This document shows, piece after piece, positions 41,977 to 51,684 of a DNA stretch of 64,000 bases. The stretch covers positions 1 through 64,000 of the forward strand of contig NZ_JACVEL010000007.1 in assembly GCF_014518315.1 (NCBI RefSeq), in the 5' to 3' direction. Both the position numbers and the translations under genes were made by a program. The notes beneath the pieces were generated by a model. It was not told the DNA's origin. It was given only the letters and a program-made list of their open reading frames with translations, and ran no database searches. Position 1 is the stretch's first letter. Every line of letters begins with the position of its first letter. The stretch is from Taishania pollutisoli (GTDB lineage Bacteria; Bacteroidota; Bacteroidia; Flavobacteriales_D; Crocinitomicaceae).

Positions 41977-42387
41977 AATTTAGATAGCATTTGTGATTAT
42001 TAAAACCAAATATAAAAAGTTAACAGAATAAAAAAAATGCCCGAAATCAAAACACGTATTTATACGTATTGAGCTATGGGGGTAAACACCTGTTTTGTAG
42101 GTAAATCCTCGAAAAAGCGTTGAAAAATTTTTTTTATCGGTGAAAAAGGGGATAATTTTCATTTCGAAATAATAATTAATTCAAACTGCTAACAATGGAA
42201 ACGTTTACCTGGAGGGAATTGAATTCCTGTATGGATTCCCCTCCTTAAATACGAAATGACTATGAATGAAACTAAAGCCAGCTAATAACCGGCTTCTATC
42301 GGGATCCAATCCCATACCCTGCATACACTAAACTATTACTTACGAGACATTACAATATTAAACTTCTAATACTAATACCACTAAGTT
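41977..42387. promoter_or_regulatory. Divergent 411-bp control region before the adhesin gene
   Basis: It holds the promoters of the signalling operon (leftward) and the adhesin cluster (rightward). The adhesin side has a leader of unusual length with two hairpins: GAGGGAATTGAATTC...GGATTCCCCTC near 42212-42245 and AAGCCAGC-TAATAA-CCGGCTT near 42275-42297. No gene is visible. A long structured leader fits post-transcriptional control of a large surface protein. Confidence 0.4.
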
Positions 42388-45300
42388 ATGGAAAATTCTA
42401 TACTTAACTTAAACAGGTTCCGCAGCCAGGTATATCCGGTAATTTTTTATCTGTTGATCTTCTTCTCGGGAATCTTTACAGGACATACTCAACTTCAGTA
42501 CGCAACTGCCGTACTTTCGGAATCACACGCGACCAGTTCGTCCAACAGTATTGATGCCAACCCGGCTACTTATTCCGAACTGGAAGCCGGAACAGGAATC
42601 ATCATTGGAATCGGAAGCTACTCATCTCATATTGAGTTGCAGTTTCCTGCACCCGTTCCAGCCAATCAAACCTGCTTCGTGCGGATTGAAACGCAGGACA
42701 ATATCCTTTCAAGCCTTATGGGGGGAACCCTGGGAAACCTACTTTCAAGTGTTGTCGGAATCGCATTGACCGGAAATCAGGAATTTTCAGTTGATGTTAA
42801 AAACGGATCAAATGTAGTACTGTCGGGAAGTTCTACCAACCCGGTCAGTTTTGCAGGAGAACGATTAAAAGTCGTGATTGATGCCAACAACCACCAATAC
42901 CTTGCAATTACACCAAATCAACAGTATCAGAGCATCCGGATCACAAATATGACCGGTAGCCTTGTTGGTTTGGGAGCAAAAAAGCACATGAAGGTATGGG
43001 ATCCGTATTATGTGATACAAGGATCCAACTGCGACATACCTAAATTCACATCGTATGATGCTGCCGGAATTACACTGGAATTGTTGAACCTTGGTGGCGG
43101 AGTGCACAACCTGGAACGCGTAATTGATGCCAACCTGGCTTCACACTCTACCTTGTCATTGGGAGTGGTGAGCGTTGCCTCCAGCATTACACAACGTGTC
43201 TATTTCGAAGGATTGTCACAACCTACAGATGTGTTCGCTGTACGGTTGGGAATTGATCCTGCATTATTGGCGATTACATTAGGTCAGGGGGTCCGAATCC
43301 GGACGCAAAACGGTGCGAACGTTGTTACAAATGTTACACTTCAGTCGTTGCTCACTCCGGCAGATGTTATTGCGTTACAAAACAACCAGCCTGTTACCGT
43401 TTACATTACTCCGAACCTTCCCGTCGATAGGGTAGTGGCTGAATTAAACGGAATACTTGGTGTAACGGTCAGTCAATCACTCGATTTATTTGAAGTCTAT
43501 AAAATTACCCAGCCACCGGTACTTGGAATCAACAGTACAAACGTATCTATCTGTGAAGGTACGGCAGCAACATTGTCTGCCGATGCCATTAATCCGACCG
43601 ATGAGATCAGATGGTACACAACAATGAATGCAACGACTCCGATAGGCATCACTGCTTCCGGGGCGCCTTTTACAACAGGGATACTTCATTCGGACACCAC
43701 CTTTTATTTAGCCTCCGCAATTCCTGGATGTCCGAATGAATCCCTTCGTATTCCTGTGTCTGTCGATGTGATTCCGGGACCTGATCCTTCCGGGATTAGT
43801 GTACCTGTGTTACCGGAATATTGTGCGGTAGATAGTGTCACACTCGGAGCAAGCAGCACACTGGGGACGGATTTCCAATGGTACTTAACCCCGACATCCA
43901 CTACCCCGATTGTATCCGGACAGCAACAAGGAAATCATACCTATACACTACACAATGATTCCCTTTCAATCTCTGGCCTTTCAATTGCGGACTCTCCGTT
44001 TACTGTATACGCAGGTGTACAGGATACAAGCACGGGATGTTGGAGTTTACCCGGAGATTACATTCCGGTAACCATTGTTATTATTGATGAACTGGCACCG
44101 ACAACGTCACAAACACAGCAAACCTTTTGTGCCAATCAACAACCGACTGTCGCAGATTTGCAGACCAACGGAGGGACCATCAATTGGTACGATGCACCGA
44201 CGGGAGGTAATTTGCTGACGTCAACAGATGTATTACAGGATTCGACCAGTTATTATGCAAGCTCCGTAGGTCCGCTGTGTGAATCATCAGTTCGTCTCGA
44301 AGTCTTTGTAGTTGTAAATGACGAACAACCTCCTGCGACAACAGATTTATCACAGCATTTTTGTCTTTCCGACAATGCAACAGTAGGAGATCTGATTGTA
44401 ACGGGTACAAACATTAACTGGTATGATAACAATGGAAACAGTTTGACAACCTCCACATTACTGGTGGATAATGGCATTTACCTGGCAACAACACAAGGAA
44501 TGCTTTGCGAAAGCTCTGATTCCTTAATGATCACTGTTTCAGTCTCTGATCTTCCTTCACCAACCGGAGAGGCAAATCAGGTCTTTTGTTCGGTTGATAA
44601 TCCGACGATTGATGACATTAACTTAAACGAAACGACCGTTGTTTGGTACGACGAAAACGGGAACAGTATTCCTGCAGGAACATTATTAACGGATAATACA
44701 TCCTACTATGCGGCTCTGGTTAGCCCGACGTGTGAAAGTGTAACACAGTTTGAAGTAAATATCACGTTCGAAATGGTAGCTGAACCAACGACACAGGACA
44801 CTGTTCAGATATTTTGTGCTCCATCGGGAGGTACACCTGCATACACGGTGGGAGATATTGAAGTGAATGAAGCAACTGTTGTCTGGTACGATGCTCCTTC
44901 CGGAGGAAATGTGATTGCACCTGCTACGCCGTTAGTGGACGGAATGACATATTATGCTGCGCAGCAAGGGACAACATGTGAAAGTGAGAGCAGGCTATCC
45001 GTAACAATTTTTATACAAAACCTTCCGACTCCTACGGCAACGGACAATACACAACATTTTTGTGCTGCAACTCCTCCCACTGTATCGGATCTTCAGGTCA
45101 ATGAACCGGATGTTGTTTGGTACACTATGAGCGGAACGGTGCTCACGCCAACAACACTGCTTGAAAACGGAGCAACATATTACGCGGTTATTGATAATGG
45201 TGTGTGTCAAAGCAGTGATTCATTGGTTGTAGTGGTTACGATTGAAAATCAATACAGCGGACAGATCAGCGGACAGATGAATGATGTGTGTTTCTCAGAT

Positions 45301-46149
45301 ACACTTGTATATTCAGCTCCTGCCGGAATGACAAATTATGACTGGGATGTAACCGGAGGTACCATTATCGCGGGAGGAAGTACATCCGATAATACGGTAA
45401 CAGTTGTATGGCAGAATACACCGATTACAACAATCAACGTGAGCTATCAAAGTGTAAATGGTTGTATAATCCAGATGCAGGAAGAACTTACAATCACAAC
45501 AAAAGTATGTTCCGATGTGACAATCGTGAAAACAGTGAATAACGTGAATCCGTTTATCGGAGATCAGATTGTTTTTACCATTGTTGTCACCAATGACGGG
45601 CAGGACCAGTTCACCAATGTGGTTGTGGATGAAGTCATTCAAAGTGGATTTACGTATGTCAGCCACCAGACTACAAACGGAACGTATGACCTGCTGGCAG
45701 GAGAATGGACCATCCCTTTGCTGGGTGCTAATGAGCAAGCCGTATTAACAATTACAGTGACTGTCAACCCGACAGGAAATTACCATAACGTTGCGACCAT
45801 TACCTCCGGAGTAGATGACGATGATACCGGAAACAACGGTTCCGAGGTGATTGTCGAACCAGGATGCTTTACAGTATACAATGAAATATCACCTAACGGA
45901 GATGGTGTAAATGATTACTTCTACATTGACTGCATCGAGAAACACGTTAGTAATTCAGTTACCATTTACAACCGGTATGGAAACATTGTGTATGCAACGG
46001 ATGGTTACAAAAACGATTGGAATGGCATTGCAAATGTCAGTGGTACAATCGGGAAAGGGGAACCGTTACCTGCAGGGACCTATTTCTACCTGATAAAAGT
46101 GGAAGAGGAGCAATATGAAAGTTCGGGATGGTTATACATCGTCAGATAA
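42388..46149 (+). CDS. Large repeat surface protein with T9SS gliding C-terminal domain
   Basis: A 1253-residue secreted protein. The N terminus has a late signal anchor (YPVIFYLLIFFSGIFTGHTQ). Residues ~30-370 form a beta-rich head. Around 570-955 lie at least five Ig-like repeats of about 76-82 residues, each with a pattern like QxFCxxxxPTVxDL, VxWYDxxG, YYA and CES (near 44117, 44351, 44575, 44803 and 45049). A DUF11-type repeat follows (VTIVKTVNNVNPFIGDQIVF, near 1043). The last ~90 residues are the gliding-motility-associated sorting domain (NEISPNGDGVNDYFYI; VTIYNRYGNIVYAT; GTYFYLIKV), which directs export by the type IX system. PorP/SprF and OmpA-like genes follow. Confidence 0.9.
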   Translation: MENSILNLNRFRSQVYPVIFYLLIFFSGIFTGHTQLQYATAVLSESHATSSSNSIDANPATYSELEAGTGIIIGIGSYSSHIELQFPAPVPANQTCFVRIETQDNILSSLMGGTLGNLLSSVVGIALTGNQEFSVDVKNGSNVVLSGSSTNPVSFAGERLKVVIDANNHQYLAITPNQQYQSIRITNMTGSLVGLGAKKHMKVWDPYYVIQGSNCDIPKFTSYDAAGITLELLNLGGGVHNLERVIDANLASHSTLSLGVVSVASSITQRVYFEGLSQPTDVFAVRLGIDPALLAITLGQGVRIRTQNGANVVTNVTLQSLLTPADVIALQNNQPVTVYITPNLPVDRVVAELNGILGVTVSQSLDLFEVYKITQPPVLGINSTNVSICEGTAATLSADAINPTDEIRWYTTMNATTPIGITASGAPFTTGILHSDTTFYLASAIPGCPNESLRIPVSVDVIPGPDPSGISVPVLPEYCAVDSVTLGASSTLGTDFQWYLTPTSTTPIVSGQQQGNHTYTLHNDSLSISGLSIADSPFTVYAGVQDTSTGCWSLPGDYIPVTIVIIDELAPTTSQTQQTFCANQQPTVADLQTNGGTINWYDAPTGGNLLTSTDVLQDSTSYYASSVGPLCESSVRLEVFVVVNDEQPPATTDLSQHFCLSDNATVGDLIVTGTNINWYDNNGNSLTTSTLLVDNGIYLATTQGMLCESSDSLMITVSVSDLPSPTGEANQVFCSVDNPTIDDINLNETTVVWYDENGNSIPAGTLLTDNTSYYAALVSPTCESVTQFEVNITFEMVAEPTTQDTVQIFCAPSGGTPAYTVGDIEVNEATVVWYDAPSGGNVIAPATPLVDGMTYYAAQQGTTCESESRLSVTIFIQNLPTPTATDNTQHFCAATPPTVSDLQVNEPDVVWYTMSGTVLTPTTLLENGATYYAVIDNGVCQSSDSLVVVVTIENQYSGQISGQMNDVCFSDTLVYSAPAGMTNYDWDVTGGTIIAGGSTSDNTVTVVWQNTPITTINVSYQSVNGCIIQMQEELTITTKVCSDVTIVKTVNNVNPFIGDQIVFTIVVTNDGQDQFTNVVVDEVIQSGFTYVSHQTTNGTYDLLAGEWTIPLLGANEQAVLTITVTVNPTGNYHNVATITSGVDDDDTGNNGSEVIVEPGCFTVYNEISPNGDGVNDYFYIDCIEKHVSNSVTIYNRYGNIVYATDGYKNDWNGIANVSGTIGKGEPLPAGTYFYLIKVEEEQYESSGWLYIVR

Positions 46150-46175
46150 TAGTACTTACTTAACAATGATAAGTC

Positions 46176-47099
46176 ATGAAAAATAGTAAAACACATCGAT
46201 TTTTGTTGCCGCTGTTGATATTGCTTTCAATAAACGTAAGTGCGCAGCAACAGGTCCAATTCACCCAGTATATGTACAATACAATGATGGTGAACCCGGC
46301 TTATGCAGGAACAGGAAGTGTACTGGAAGCATTGTTCATTCACCGTTCACAATGGGTCGGATTGGATGGTGCACCGCGTACACAGAACGTTGCAGTGCAT
46401 GGTACTGCAGGAAAAATTGTCGGAGTCGGGTTGAATTTTATCAACGACCGGATCGGACCTGCTAACCAGACATTCGTTACGGCATCACTGGCTGCCCGTA
46501 TTCCGCTTTCAGAAAAAATCAAGCTGTCAGTCGGATTGAACGGGGGAATGGATATTGTGAATGTGGACTGGTCAAAAGGTCAGTGGCAATCAGACAATGA
46601 CGCGGCAATGATGAACAATATCCGGAACCGTGTACGTCCCGTACTTGGAGCAGGCGTATACTTGTATGCAGATAACTGGTACTTCGGATTTTCTTCTCCG
46701 ACGTTTATCCAGCGGGATCGATACGGGGAATGGAATGAAGCTTCCATCAACAATGCCGTACACTGGTATGCAATTGCAGGATACGTATTCAATGTGGGAG
46801 AAAATGTCAAGTTAAAACCGGCCTTACTGGCGAAAATGGTTAGCGGAGCACCGTTTACGATAGATGTTTCTCTGAACACATTGATCAAAGAGCAATTTAC
46901 AATCGGAGCGGCATACCGCTACAACGACGCCGTTTCTCTGTTGCTGGGGTATACGTTCAAACGATCGTTCTTTATCGGTTATTCATACGACATCAATCTT
47001 TCCCGTTTGAGAACATATAATTCAGGATCACACGATATTATTTTGAAATACAACTTGTATAAAAAAGACATGGCGGCTCGTTCACCACGCTTTTTTTAA
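46176..47099 (+). CDS. PorP/SprF family type IX secretion-associated membrane protein
   Basis: A 307-residue outer-membrane beta-barrel. After a signal peptide ending NVSAQQ come the family hallmark QFTQYMYNTMMVNPAYAGT and SQWVGLDGAPRTQNVAVHG, and the later barrel strands with LLLGYTFKRSFFIGYSYDIN. Proteins of this family assist export or anchoring of the large adhesin with the gliding-type C-terminal domain encoded just upstream; such pairs are usual. The gaps to both neighbours are short (26 and 17 nt), so it is the middle of a three-gene unit. Confidence 0.93.
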   Translation: MKNSKTHRFLLPLLILLSINVSAQQQVQFTQYMYNTMMVNPAYAGTGSVLEALFIHRSQWVGLDGAPRTQNVAVHGTAGKIVGVGLNFINDRIGPANQTFVTASLAARIPLSEKIKLSVGLNGGMDIVNVDWSKGQWQSDNDAAMMNNIRNRVRPVLGAGVYLYADNWYFGFSSPTFIQRDRYGEWNEASINNAVHWYAIAGYVFNVGENVKLKPALLAKMVSGAPFTIDVSLNTLIKEQFTIGAAYRYNDAVSLLLGYTFKRSFFIGYSYDINLSRLRTYNSGSHDIILKYNLYKKDMAARSPRFF

Positions 47100-47116
47100 T
47101 ACAGCGACCAAATTTT

Positions 47117-49042
47117 ATGCGGATTATGAAAAAAATAATAAACATACTGACAATAGTGACACCGTTGGCTGTTTTTGCCCAGGGTTCTTATCTGGAGGCA
47201 GATAAAGACTATGCGATGCTGAACTACGATAAAGCCATTTCCGGTTATGAAAAGCATATTTCAAAACTCAAAAAGGAAAGCCCTTCCACGGATGTAATGA
47301 TCAACCTGGCAAACAGCTACTTTTATACAAAAGATTATTCGAACGCACGTAAATATTATTTCCAGATTTATTCCATGCAAGGAAACAATATGGATGAAGC
47401 ATTATTTATCCGGATGATCAGTACATTGCGGACAGCAGAAGATTATGACCGGGCAAATGAGCTGCTCAAATCATATTATGCAGGAAACCCACAACGAATA
47501 AAAATGCTTGTTTACCAGAAAGGTACGCTGGATTCTTTAACGTCAGAATACAAAGATGCAGTAAATATGAGTATTAACTCGAAGTCTGCGGATTTTGGTG
47601 TAACACTTTACGATAAGGAAATCATCTTTTCTTCATCGCGGGAATTGAGTACTGCCAGTCCGGAAATGACAGCATACCCATACCTGAATCTGTATTCAGC
47701 AACCAGGAATCCTACGACAGGGCAATTGAGCAATGTTAAAACATTCCTGTCCAATATGAACTCCGGGTACCACGATGCCACGCCGGCATTTACACCAGAC
47801 AACAGTATTGTGTTTTTCTCGCGTAATTTCTTGACGAAAAACGATAAGCTGGACGCACAAAACGGAGGGGTTTCCAATGTGATGATCATGCGCGGACGGG
47901 TGATGAATAATCAACTGGTAGACATTGTTCCAATGGATTTCAACAGTAAAGACTACAACTGCTCTCATCCGTTTGTGAGCAAGGACGGGAAAAAACTGTT
48001 TTTTGCCTCGGATATGCCGGGAGGACACGGAGAAAGTGACATCTACGTTGCTGAATTGTACAACGATGGGAGCACGGGAGAGCCCGTTAACCTGGGGCCG
48101 ATGATCAACACCCCCGGAGTGGAACTATTTCCAAGTATTTCAGGAGATACATTGTTCTTTTCATCCAATGCACACTACGGGTATGGAGGATTGGACGTGT
48201 TCAGTTCGAAAATGGCTGGAAAAACAAATTTTTCAATTCCTGAAAATTTAGGAAAACCGATCAATAGTAACATGGATGATTTCGCCTTCATCAAACTACA
48301 GGACCGGACAGGTTATTTCAGCTCCGACAGGAAAGGAGGGAAGGGAGATGACGATATTTACTGGTTTGAAATGGTTGAATTGAAAAAGTTTATTGCATAC
48401 AGCGGACTGGTGCTGACAAAAGGAGACGATACTCCCGTGCCGAATGCAAAAGTACAGGTATACGATGTATTCAACGATCTGATCACGGAATTTCAATCAG
48501 ATGATAAAGGAAACTACAATGTCGACCTTCCGTGCAATTCTCAATTGAAATTTGTATACAGTAAACCAGAGTACAGTACGGAAACAGTGTCTGTTTCAAC
48601 CCCCGAAAAACCGGGAGAATCAAAAGACAACAATGTGCGTCTGACCAGTTTCTCTTCTCTGGTAGAAAAAGACGGTATACTGGAAAAAATCAAAGTAGAT
48701 CCGATCTATTTTGATTACAGCAAATGGGACATTACACCACAGGCAGAAGGAGAATTGAATAAAATCCTGTTTGCAATGGAGAAATTCCCGAATTTGAAAA
48801 TCAAGATCGAATCGCATACAGATGCCAGAGGGTCGGACAGCTATAACTTGAAATTGTCAGACAACAGAGCCAAATCGACCATGCAGTACCTGATTTCCAA
48901 AGGAATTGACCCTTCGCGTATTGAAAGTGCAATCGGGTATGGTGAAACACGGTTGAAAAATAATTGTAAAAACGGGGTAAAATGTTCGGAAGATGAACAT
49001 TTTACCAATCGAAGATCCGACTTTATAGTGATTAGCAAATAG
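47117..49042 (+). CDS. OmpA-family protein with TPR and WD40/PD40-like domains
   Basis: A 641-residue envelope protein. A signal peptide (IINILTIVTPLAVFAQG) is followed by TPR-like helices (~20-130), several PD40-like blades (ATPAFTPDNSIVFFSR; KKLFFASDMPGGHGESDIYV; SISGDTLFFSSNAHYGYGGLDV), a carboxypeptidase-regulatory-like domain (~430-500) and a C-terminal OmpA domain (IKIESHTDARGSDSYNLKLS; NRRSDFIVI) that binds peptidoglycan. This architecture is typical next to PorP/SprF and links the surface export apparatus to the cell wall. ATG 47126 is an alternative start. Confidence 0.9.
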   Translation: MRIMKKIINILTIVTPLAVFAQGSYLEADKDYAMLNYDKAISGYEKHISKLKKESPSTDVMINLANSYFYTKDYSNARKYYFQIYSMQGNNMDEALFIRMISTLRTAEDYDRANELLKSYYAGNPQRIKMLVYQKGTLDSLTSEYKDAVNMSINSKSADFGVTLYDKEIIFSSSRELSTASPEMTAYPYLNLYSATRNPTTGQLSNVKTFLSNMNSGYHDATPAFTPDNSIVFFSRNFLTKNDKLDAQNGGVSNVMIMRGRVMNNQLVDIVPMDFNSKDYNCSHPFVSKDGKKLFFASDMPGGHGESDIYVAELYNDGSTGEPVNLGPMINTPGVELFPSISGDTLFFSSNAHYGYGGLDVFSSKMAGKTNFSIPENLGKPINSNMDDFAFIKLQDRTGYFSSDRKGGKGDDDIYWFEMVELKKFIAYSGLVLTKGDDTPVPNAKVQVYDVFNDLITEFQSDDKGNYNVDLPCNSQLKFVYSKPEYSTETVSVSTPEKPGESKDNNVRLTSFSSLVEKDGILEKIKVDPIYFDYSKWDITPQAEGELNKILFAMEKFPNLKIKIESHTDARGSDSYNLKLSDNRAKSTMQYLISKGIDPSRIESAIGYGETRLKNNCKNGVKCSEDEHFTNRRSDFIVISK

Positions 49043-49082
49043 TTAGTTTTAGGTGTAAGTAAGTGGTAGTTAAGTGAGAAAG

Positions 49083-49117
49083 TGGGGAGCGGTTGTATTA
49101 TCGTTCCCCATTTTTTG
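49083..49117 (+). terminator. Terminator of the adhesin cluster
   Basis: TGGGGAGCG and CGTTCCCCA form a stem followed by TTTTTTG, about 40 nt after the OmpA-like stop. Confidence 0.8.
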
Positions 49118-49147
49118 TATCGTACATCGCATGCGCATGCGATGAAT

Positions 49148-49729
49148 TTATCTTGCTTTTTTACCCAGCACTTCTACTTTTTTCAACCAGTTACTTCTAT
49201 AGGAATCTTTTGAAAGCCGTATCGGGCCGATTGATGTAACGCGGACAGGTTTTATTCCGCAAAACTCAAGTGTTGCTTTTTTCATCGCATTGGTACTCGG
49301 ACGTGCATATACCAACCGGTAATACCAGGAAGGCTGATCCATCGTGCAAATGATCCGCGCAGATTTATTCGTCAGGAATTTATCCCACCACACTGAATTT
49401 TCTCTCTTTTTAAAGGCGAAACCAGGGAGTAAAACACGGTCAAGAAACCCTTTTAGCATAGCAGGAACGCTTCCCCACCAAACCGGGTAGATGATAATCA
49501 TGTGATTTGCCCATGTGATTTTTTCCCGGGCATCCAATAAATCCGGTTCGAGGTCTGTTCGTTTGCGGTACCCGAATTGCAGGTTGGGATTGAATACCAG
49601 ATCCCTGACGATAATTTCCTGTACTTCATGTCCTGCTGCTAATGCTCCGGTCTTGTAGGCATTTGCCAATGCAAAATTGAAACTCTCTTTATCCGGATGT
49701 CCGTTAATGATTAAAATCTTTTTTTTCAT
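49148..49729 (-). CDS. NAD(P)H-dependent oxidoreductase, flavodoxin-like fold
   Basis: A 193-residue protein of the KefF/MdaB/NQO1-like group: ILIINGHPDKESFNFALANA at the N terminus (FMN/FAD phosphate loop), the strand HMIIIYPVWWGSVPAMLKGF with the WWGSVP hallmark, and LDRVLLPGFAF. It would reduce quinones or related compounds using NAD(P)H. It follows the DUF1569 gene by about 37 nt, probably on the same transcript. Confidence 0.88.
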   Translation of the reverse strand: MKKKILIINGHPDKESFNFALANAYKTGALAAGHEVQEIIVRDLVFNPNLQFGYRKRTDLEPDLLDAREKITWANHMIIIYPVWWGSVPAMLKGFLDRVLLPGFAFKKRENSVWWDKFLTNKSARIICTMDQPSWYYRLVYARPSTNAMKKATLEFCGIKPVRVTSIGPIRLSKDSYRSNWLKKVEVLGKKAR

Positions 49730-49766
49730 AAAAATGAATGTCTTTGATGTTCAGAAGAGGTGAATG

Positions 49767-50219
49767 TTATACACCGAATTGAGTCAGGTGATGATCCAGG
49801 TGCTTGTAAAACATGTTGTTCCATTCGGTTGCTGTCAATTTTCCGAATGAATGTGATTCTTTTCCCTCAAAATGAGCTTTCCCCAATTGCTGTGTTTTTG
49901 TCAGGTAGTTAATCAGGCGTTGTTTTTCAGCTCCGAATTCCTTCTTGTCGACTATTTTAAATTCAGGTGCGGTCGGGCTTCCTTTTTTGTAAGGTTTTTC
50001 ACTGACAACAATTCCCTTTACAAACCATTTTAACACCAGTTTTTTAACACCCTTCGGTTTCGGATGCTTGTTGTCATAGATCAATTCATAGGTCACACTG
50101 CAATGAGCAAGCATTTGCGGTGCATTCATCGAACCCCACAGCGGAGCTTTCGTACTGTCAAGATTTTCAATTCGTTCAATTACCTCGTCGGTTACTGTTT
50201 TTTCAAAAATATTTTTCAT
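49767..50219 (-). CDS. DUF1569 family protein
   Basis: A 150-residue, mostly helical protein (DinB-like superfamily fold is likely). Family features are STKAPLWGSMNAPQMLAHCS near the N terminus, SPTAPEFKI, and SFGKLTATEWNNMFYKHLDHHLTQFGV with His residues that could bind metal. I set the start at MKNIFEKTV, where the family usually begins; an upstream in-frame ATG at 50270 would add 17 residues. The function is not known. Confidence 0.78.
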   Translation of the reverse strand: MKNIFEKTVTDEVIERIENLDSTKAPLWGSMNAPQMLAHCSVTYELIYDNKHPKPKGVKKLVLKWFVKGIVVSEKPYKKGSPTAPEFKIVDKKEFGAEKQRLINYLTKTQQLGKAHFEGKESHSFGKLTATEWNNMFYKHLDHHLTQFGV

Positions 50220-50394
50220 CGTTTTTTCGGATTTGGTCAGTTGATACTTCCGGATGTAAAAATCGAACAAATTCTTTGATTTTTGATTGTTTTAATGTGA
50301 AATCATAGAGCAATAGATGAAAAATTTATTCAACAACATATTTCTGTAAAAAATCATAAGAGAAGGAACTGAAGTTCGTATCAACATTAATCCC

Positions 50395-50402
50395 TACATT
50401 TG
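50395..50402 (+). promoter_or_regulatory. -7 box before the RlmI-like gene
   Basis: TACATTTG fits TAnnTTTG. It overlaps the in-frame TTG at 50400 and so excludes that codon as the start, favouring GTG 50418. Confidence 0.55.
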
Positions 50403-50417
50403 CGCAAAATTATATGT

Positions 50418-51587
50418 GTGTCGAAGATCGTTCAACTATACAAGAAAAAAACACAGTCTGTAGAACGCAGACATCCCTGGATTTTTTCGGGTGCCATTGA
50501 TTTAGCCTCAGAAGAGCTGGAAGACGGTGATTTGGTGACTGTGCATGACCATCAATCGTGTTTTCTGGCGCGCGGACATTTCCAAAATGCGACCATTGCA
50601 GTTCGTGTACTGACGTTTGAAGACATTCCGATTGACGCGGAGTTCTTCCGGGAGAAAATTCAAAACGCGGTCAACGTTCGCCGCTCGTTGAACGTATTCC
50701 GGGAAGACAATTCCATTTTTCGTCTCATCCATGGTGAAGGGGACGGTTTGCCGGGCTTGATTGTCGACTATTACAACAAAGTAGCGGTAATTCAATGCCA
50801 CAGTATTGGGATGTACCGTTCGATAGCATTCATCGCAGAAGGATTAAAAACCGTATTGAAGGACGAATTGACTGCCATTTACAACAAATCATCCGAAACG
50901 CTTCCCGATCGGGTGGAGGTCAACGATTCTTATCTGTTCGGAAGTTGTGAAATGCCCCATGTCGCGACAGAAAACGGGGTGCAATTCAACATCGATTGGA
51001 TCAACGGACAGAAAACGGGTTTTTTCATCGATCAGCGTGAAAACCGTTTGTTGGTGGGAAAATACGCCCGGGGCAAGAAAATATTGAATACCTTCTGTTA
51101 TTCCGGAGGATTCAGTTTGCTGGCATTAAAAAACGGTGCTGAGCTGGTACATTCACTGGACAGTTCAAAAAAAGCGATCCGGCTTACCGATGAAAACGTT
51201 GCGCTGAACGGATTCAAGAACCATGCATCTATTGTCGCCGATGCGATGGAGTACATGAAAGAACTGCCGGAGGCATACGATATTATTATCCTTGATCCGC
51301 CAGCTTTTGCCAAGCACCGCGATAAACGACACAAAGCGGTACAGGGGTACAAACGGTTGAATGCCCATGCAATCCGCCAGATCAAACCGGGAGGGATTAT
51401 TTTTACTTTCTCTTGTTCTCAGGTGATCGACAAGTTATTGTTTACCAATACAGTGATTGCCGCGTCGATCGAAGCCGGTAGAAATGTACGCATCCTTGAA
51501 CAGCTGCATCAACCTGCCGACCATCCGATTGCTGCCGTTCACCCCGAAGGAGAATACCTTAAAGGGCTGGTGATCTATGTTGATTAA
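50418..51587 (+). CDS. Class I SAM-dependent rRNA methyltransferase (RlmI/YwbD-like)
   Basis: A 389-residue RNA cytosine-C5 methyltransferase. The N-terminal PUA-like domain contains SVERRHPWIFSGAI. A middle linker follows, then a Rossmann domain with KTGFFIDQRENRLLVGKYAR, ILNTFCYSGGFSLLAL, the acidic HSLDSSKKAI, motif IV IILDPPAFAK and FTFSCSQVID with the catalytic Cys. The start is read as GTG 50418, because a -7 box covers the upstream frame. The likely target is 23S rRNA, by family. Confidence 0.9.
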   Translation: MSKIVQLYKKKTQSVERRHPWIFSGAIDLASEELEDGDLVTVHDHQSCFLARGHFQNATIAVRVLTFEDIPIDAEFFREKIQNAVNVRRSLNVFREDNSIFRLIHGEGDGLPGLIVDYYNKVAVIQCHSIGMYRSIAFIAEGLKTVLKDELTAIYNKSSETLPDRVEVNDSYLFGSCEMPHVATENGVQFNIDWINGQKTGFFIDQRENRLLVGKYARGKKILNTFCYSGGFSLLALKNGAELVHSLDSSKKAIRLTDENVALNGFKNHASIVADAMEYMKELPEAYDIIILDPPAFAKHRDKRHKAVQGYKRLNAHAIRQIKPGGIIFTFSCSQVIDKLLFTNTVIAASIEAGRNVRILEQLHQPADHPIAAVHPEGEYLKGLVIYVD

Positions 51588-51684
51588 TCAAAAATAGTAC
51601 CTGTTGTGAATGAATTCATCATAGAGAATCACAGGATAAATTTTCCAATCAACATTCATAATTCAACATTCATAATTCCCTCCA

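Noticed and set aside
44180-45738. Several antisense open frames inside the adhesin gene
   Set aside because: They mirror the repeats of the real gene and have no start signals.
49129-49141. GCATGCGCATGC palindrome near 49130
   Set aside because: Short alternating palindrome next to a terminator; no copies nearby and easily due to chance.
51651-51680. Direct repeat AACATTCATAATT before the MATE gene
   Set aside because: Only two short AT-rich units; likely replication slippage.
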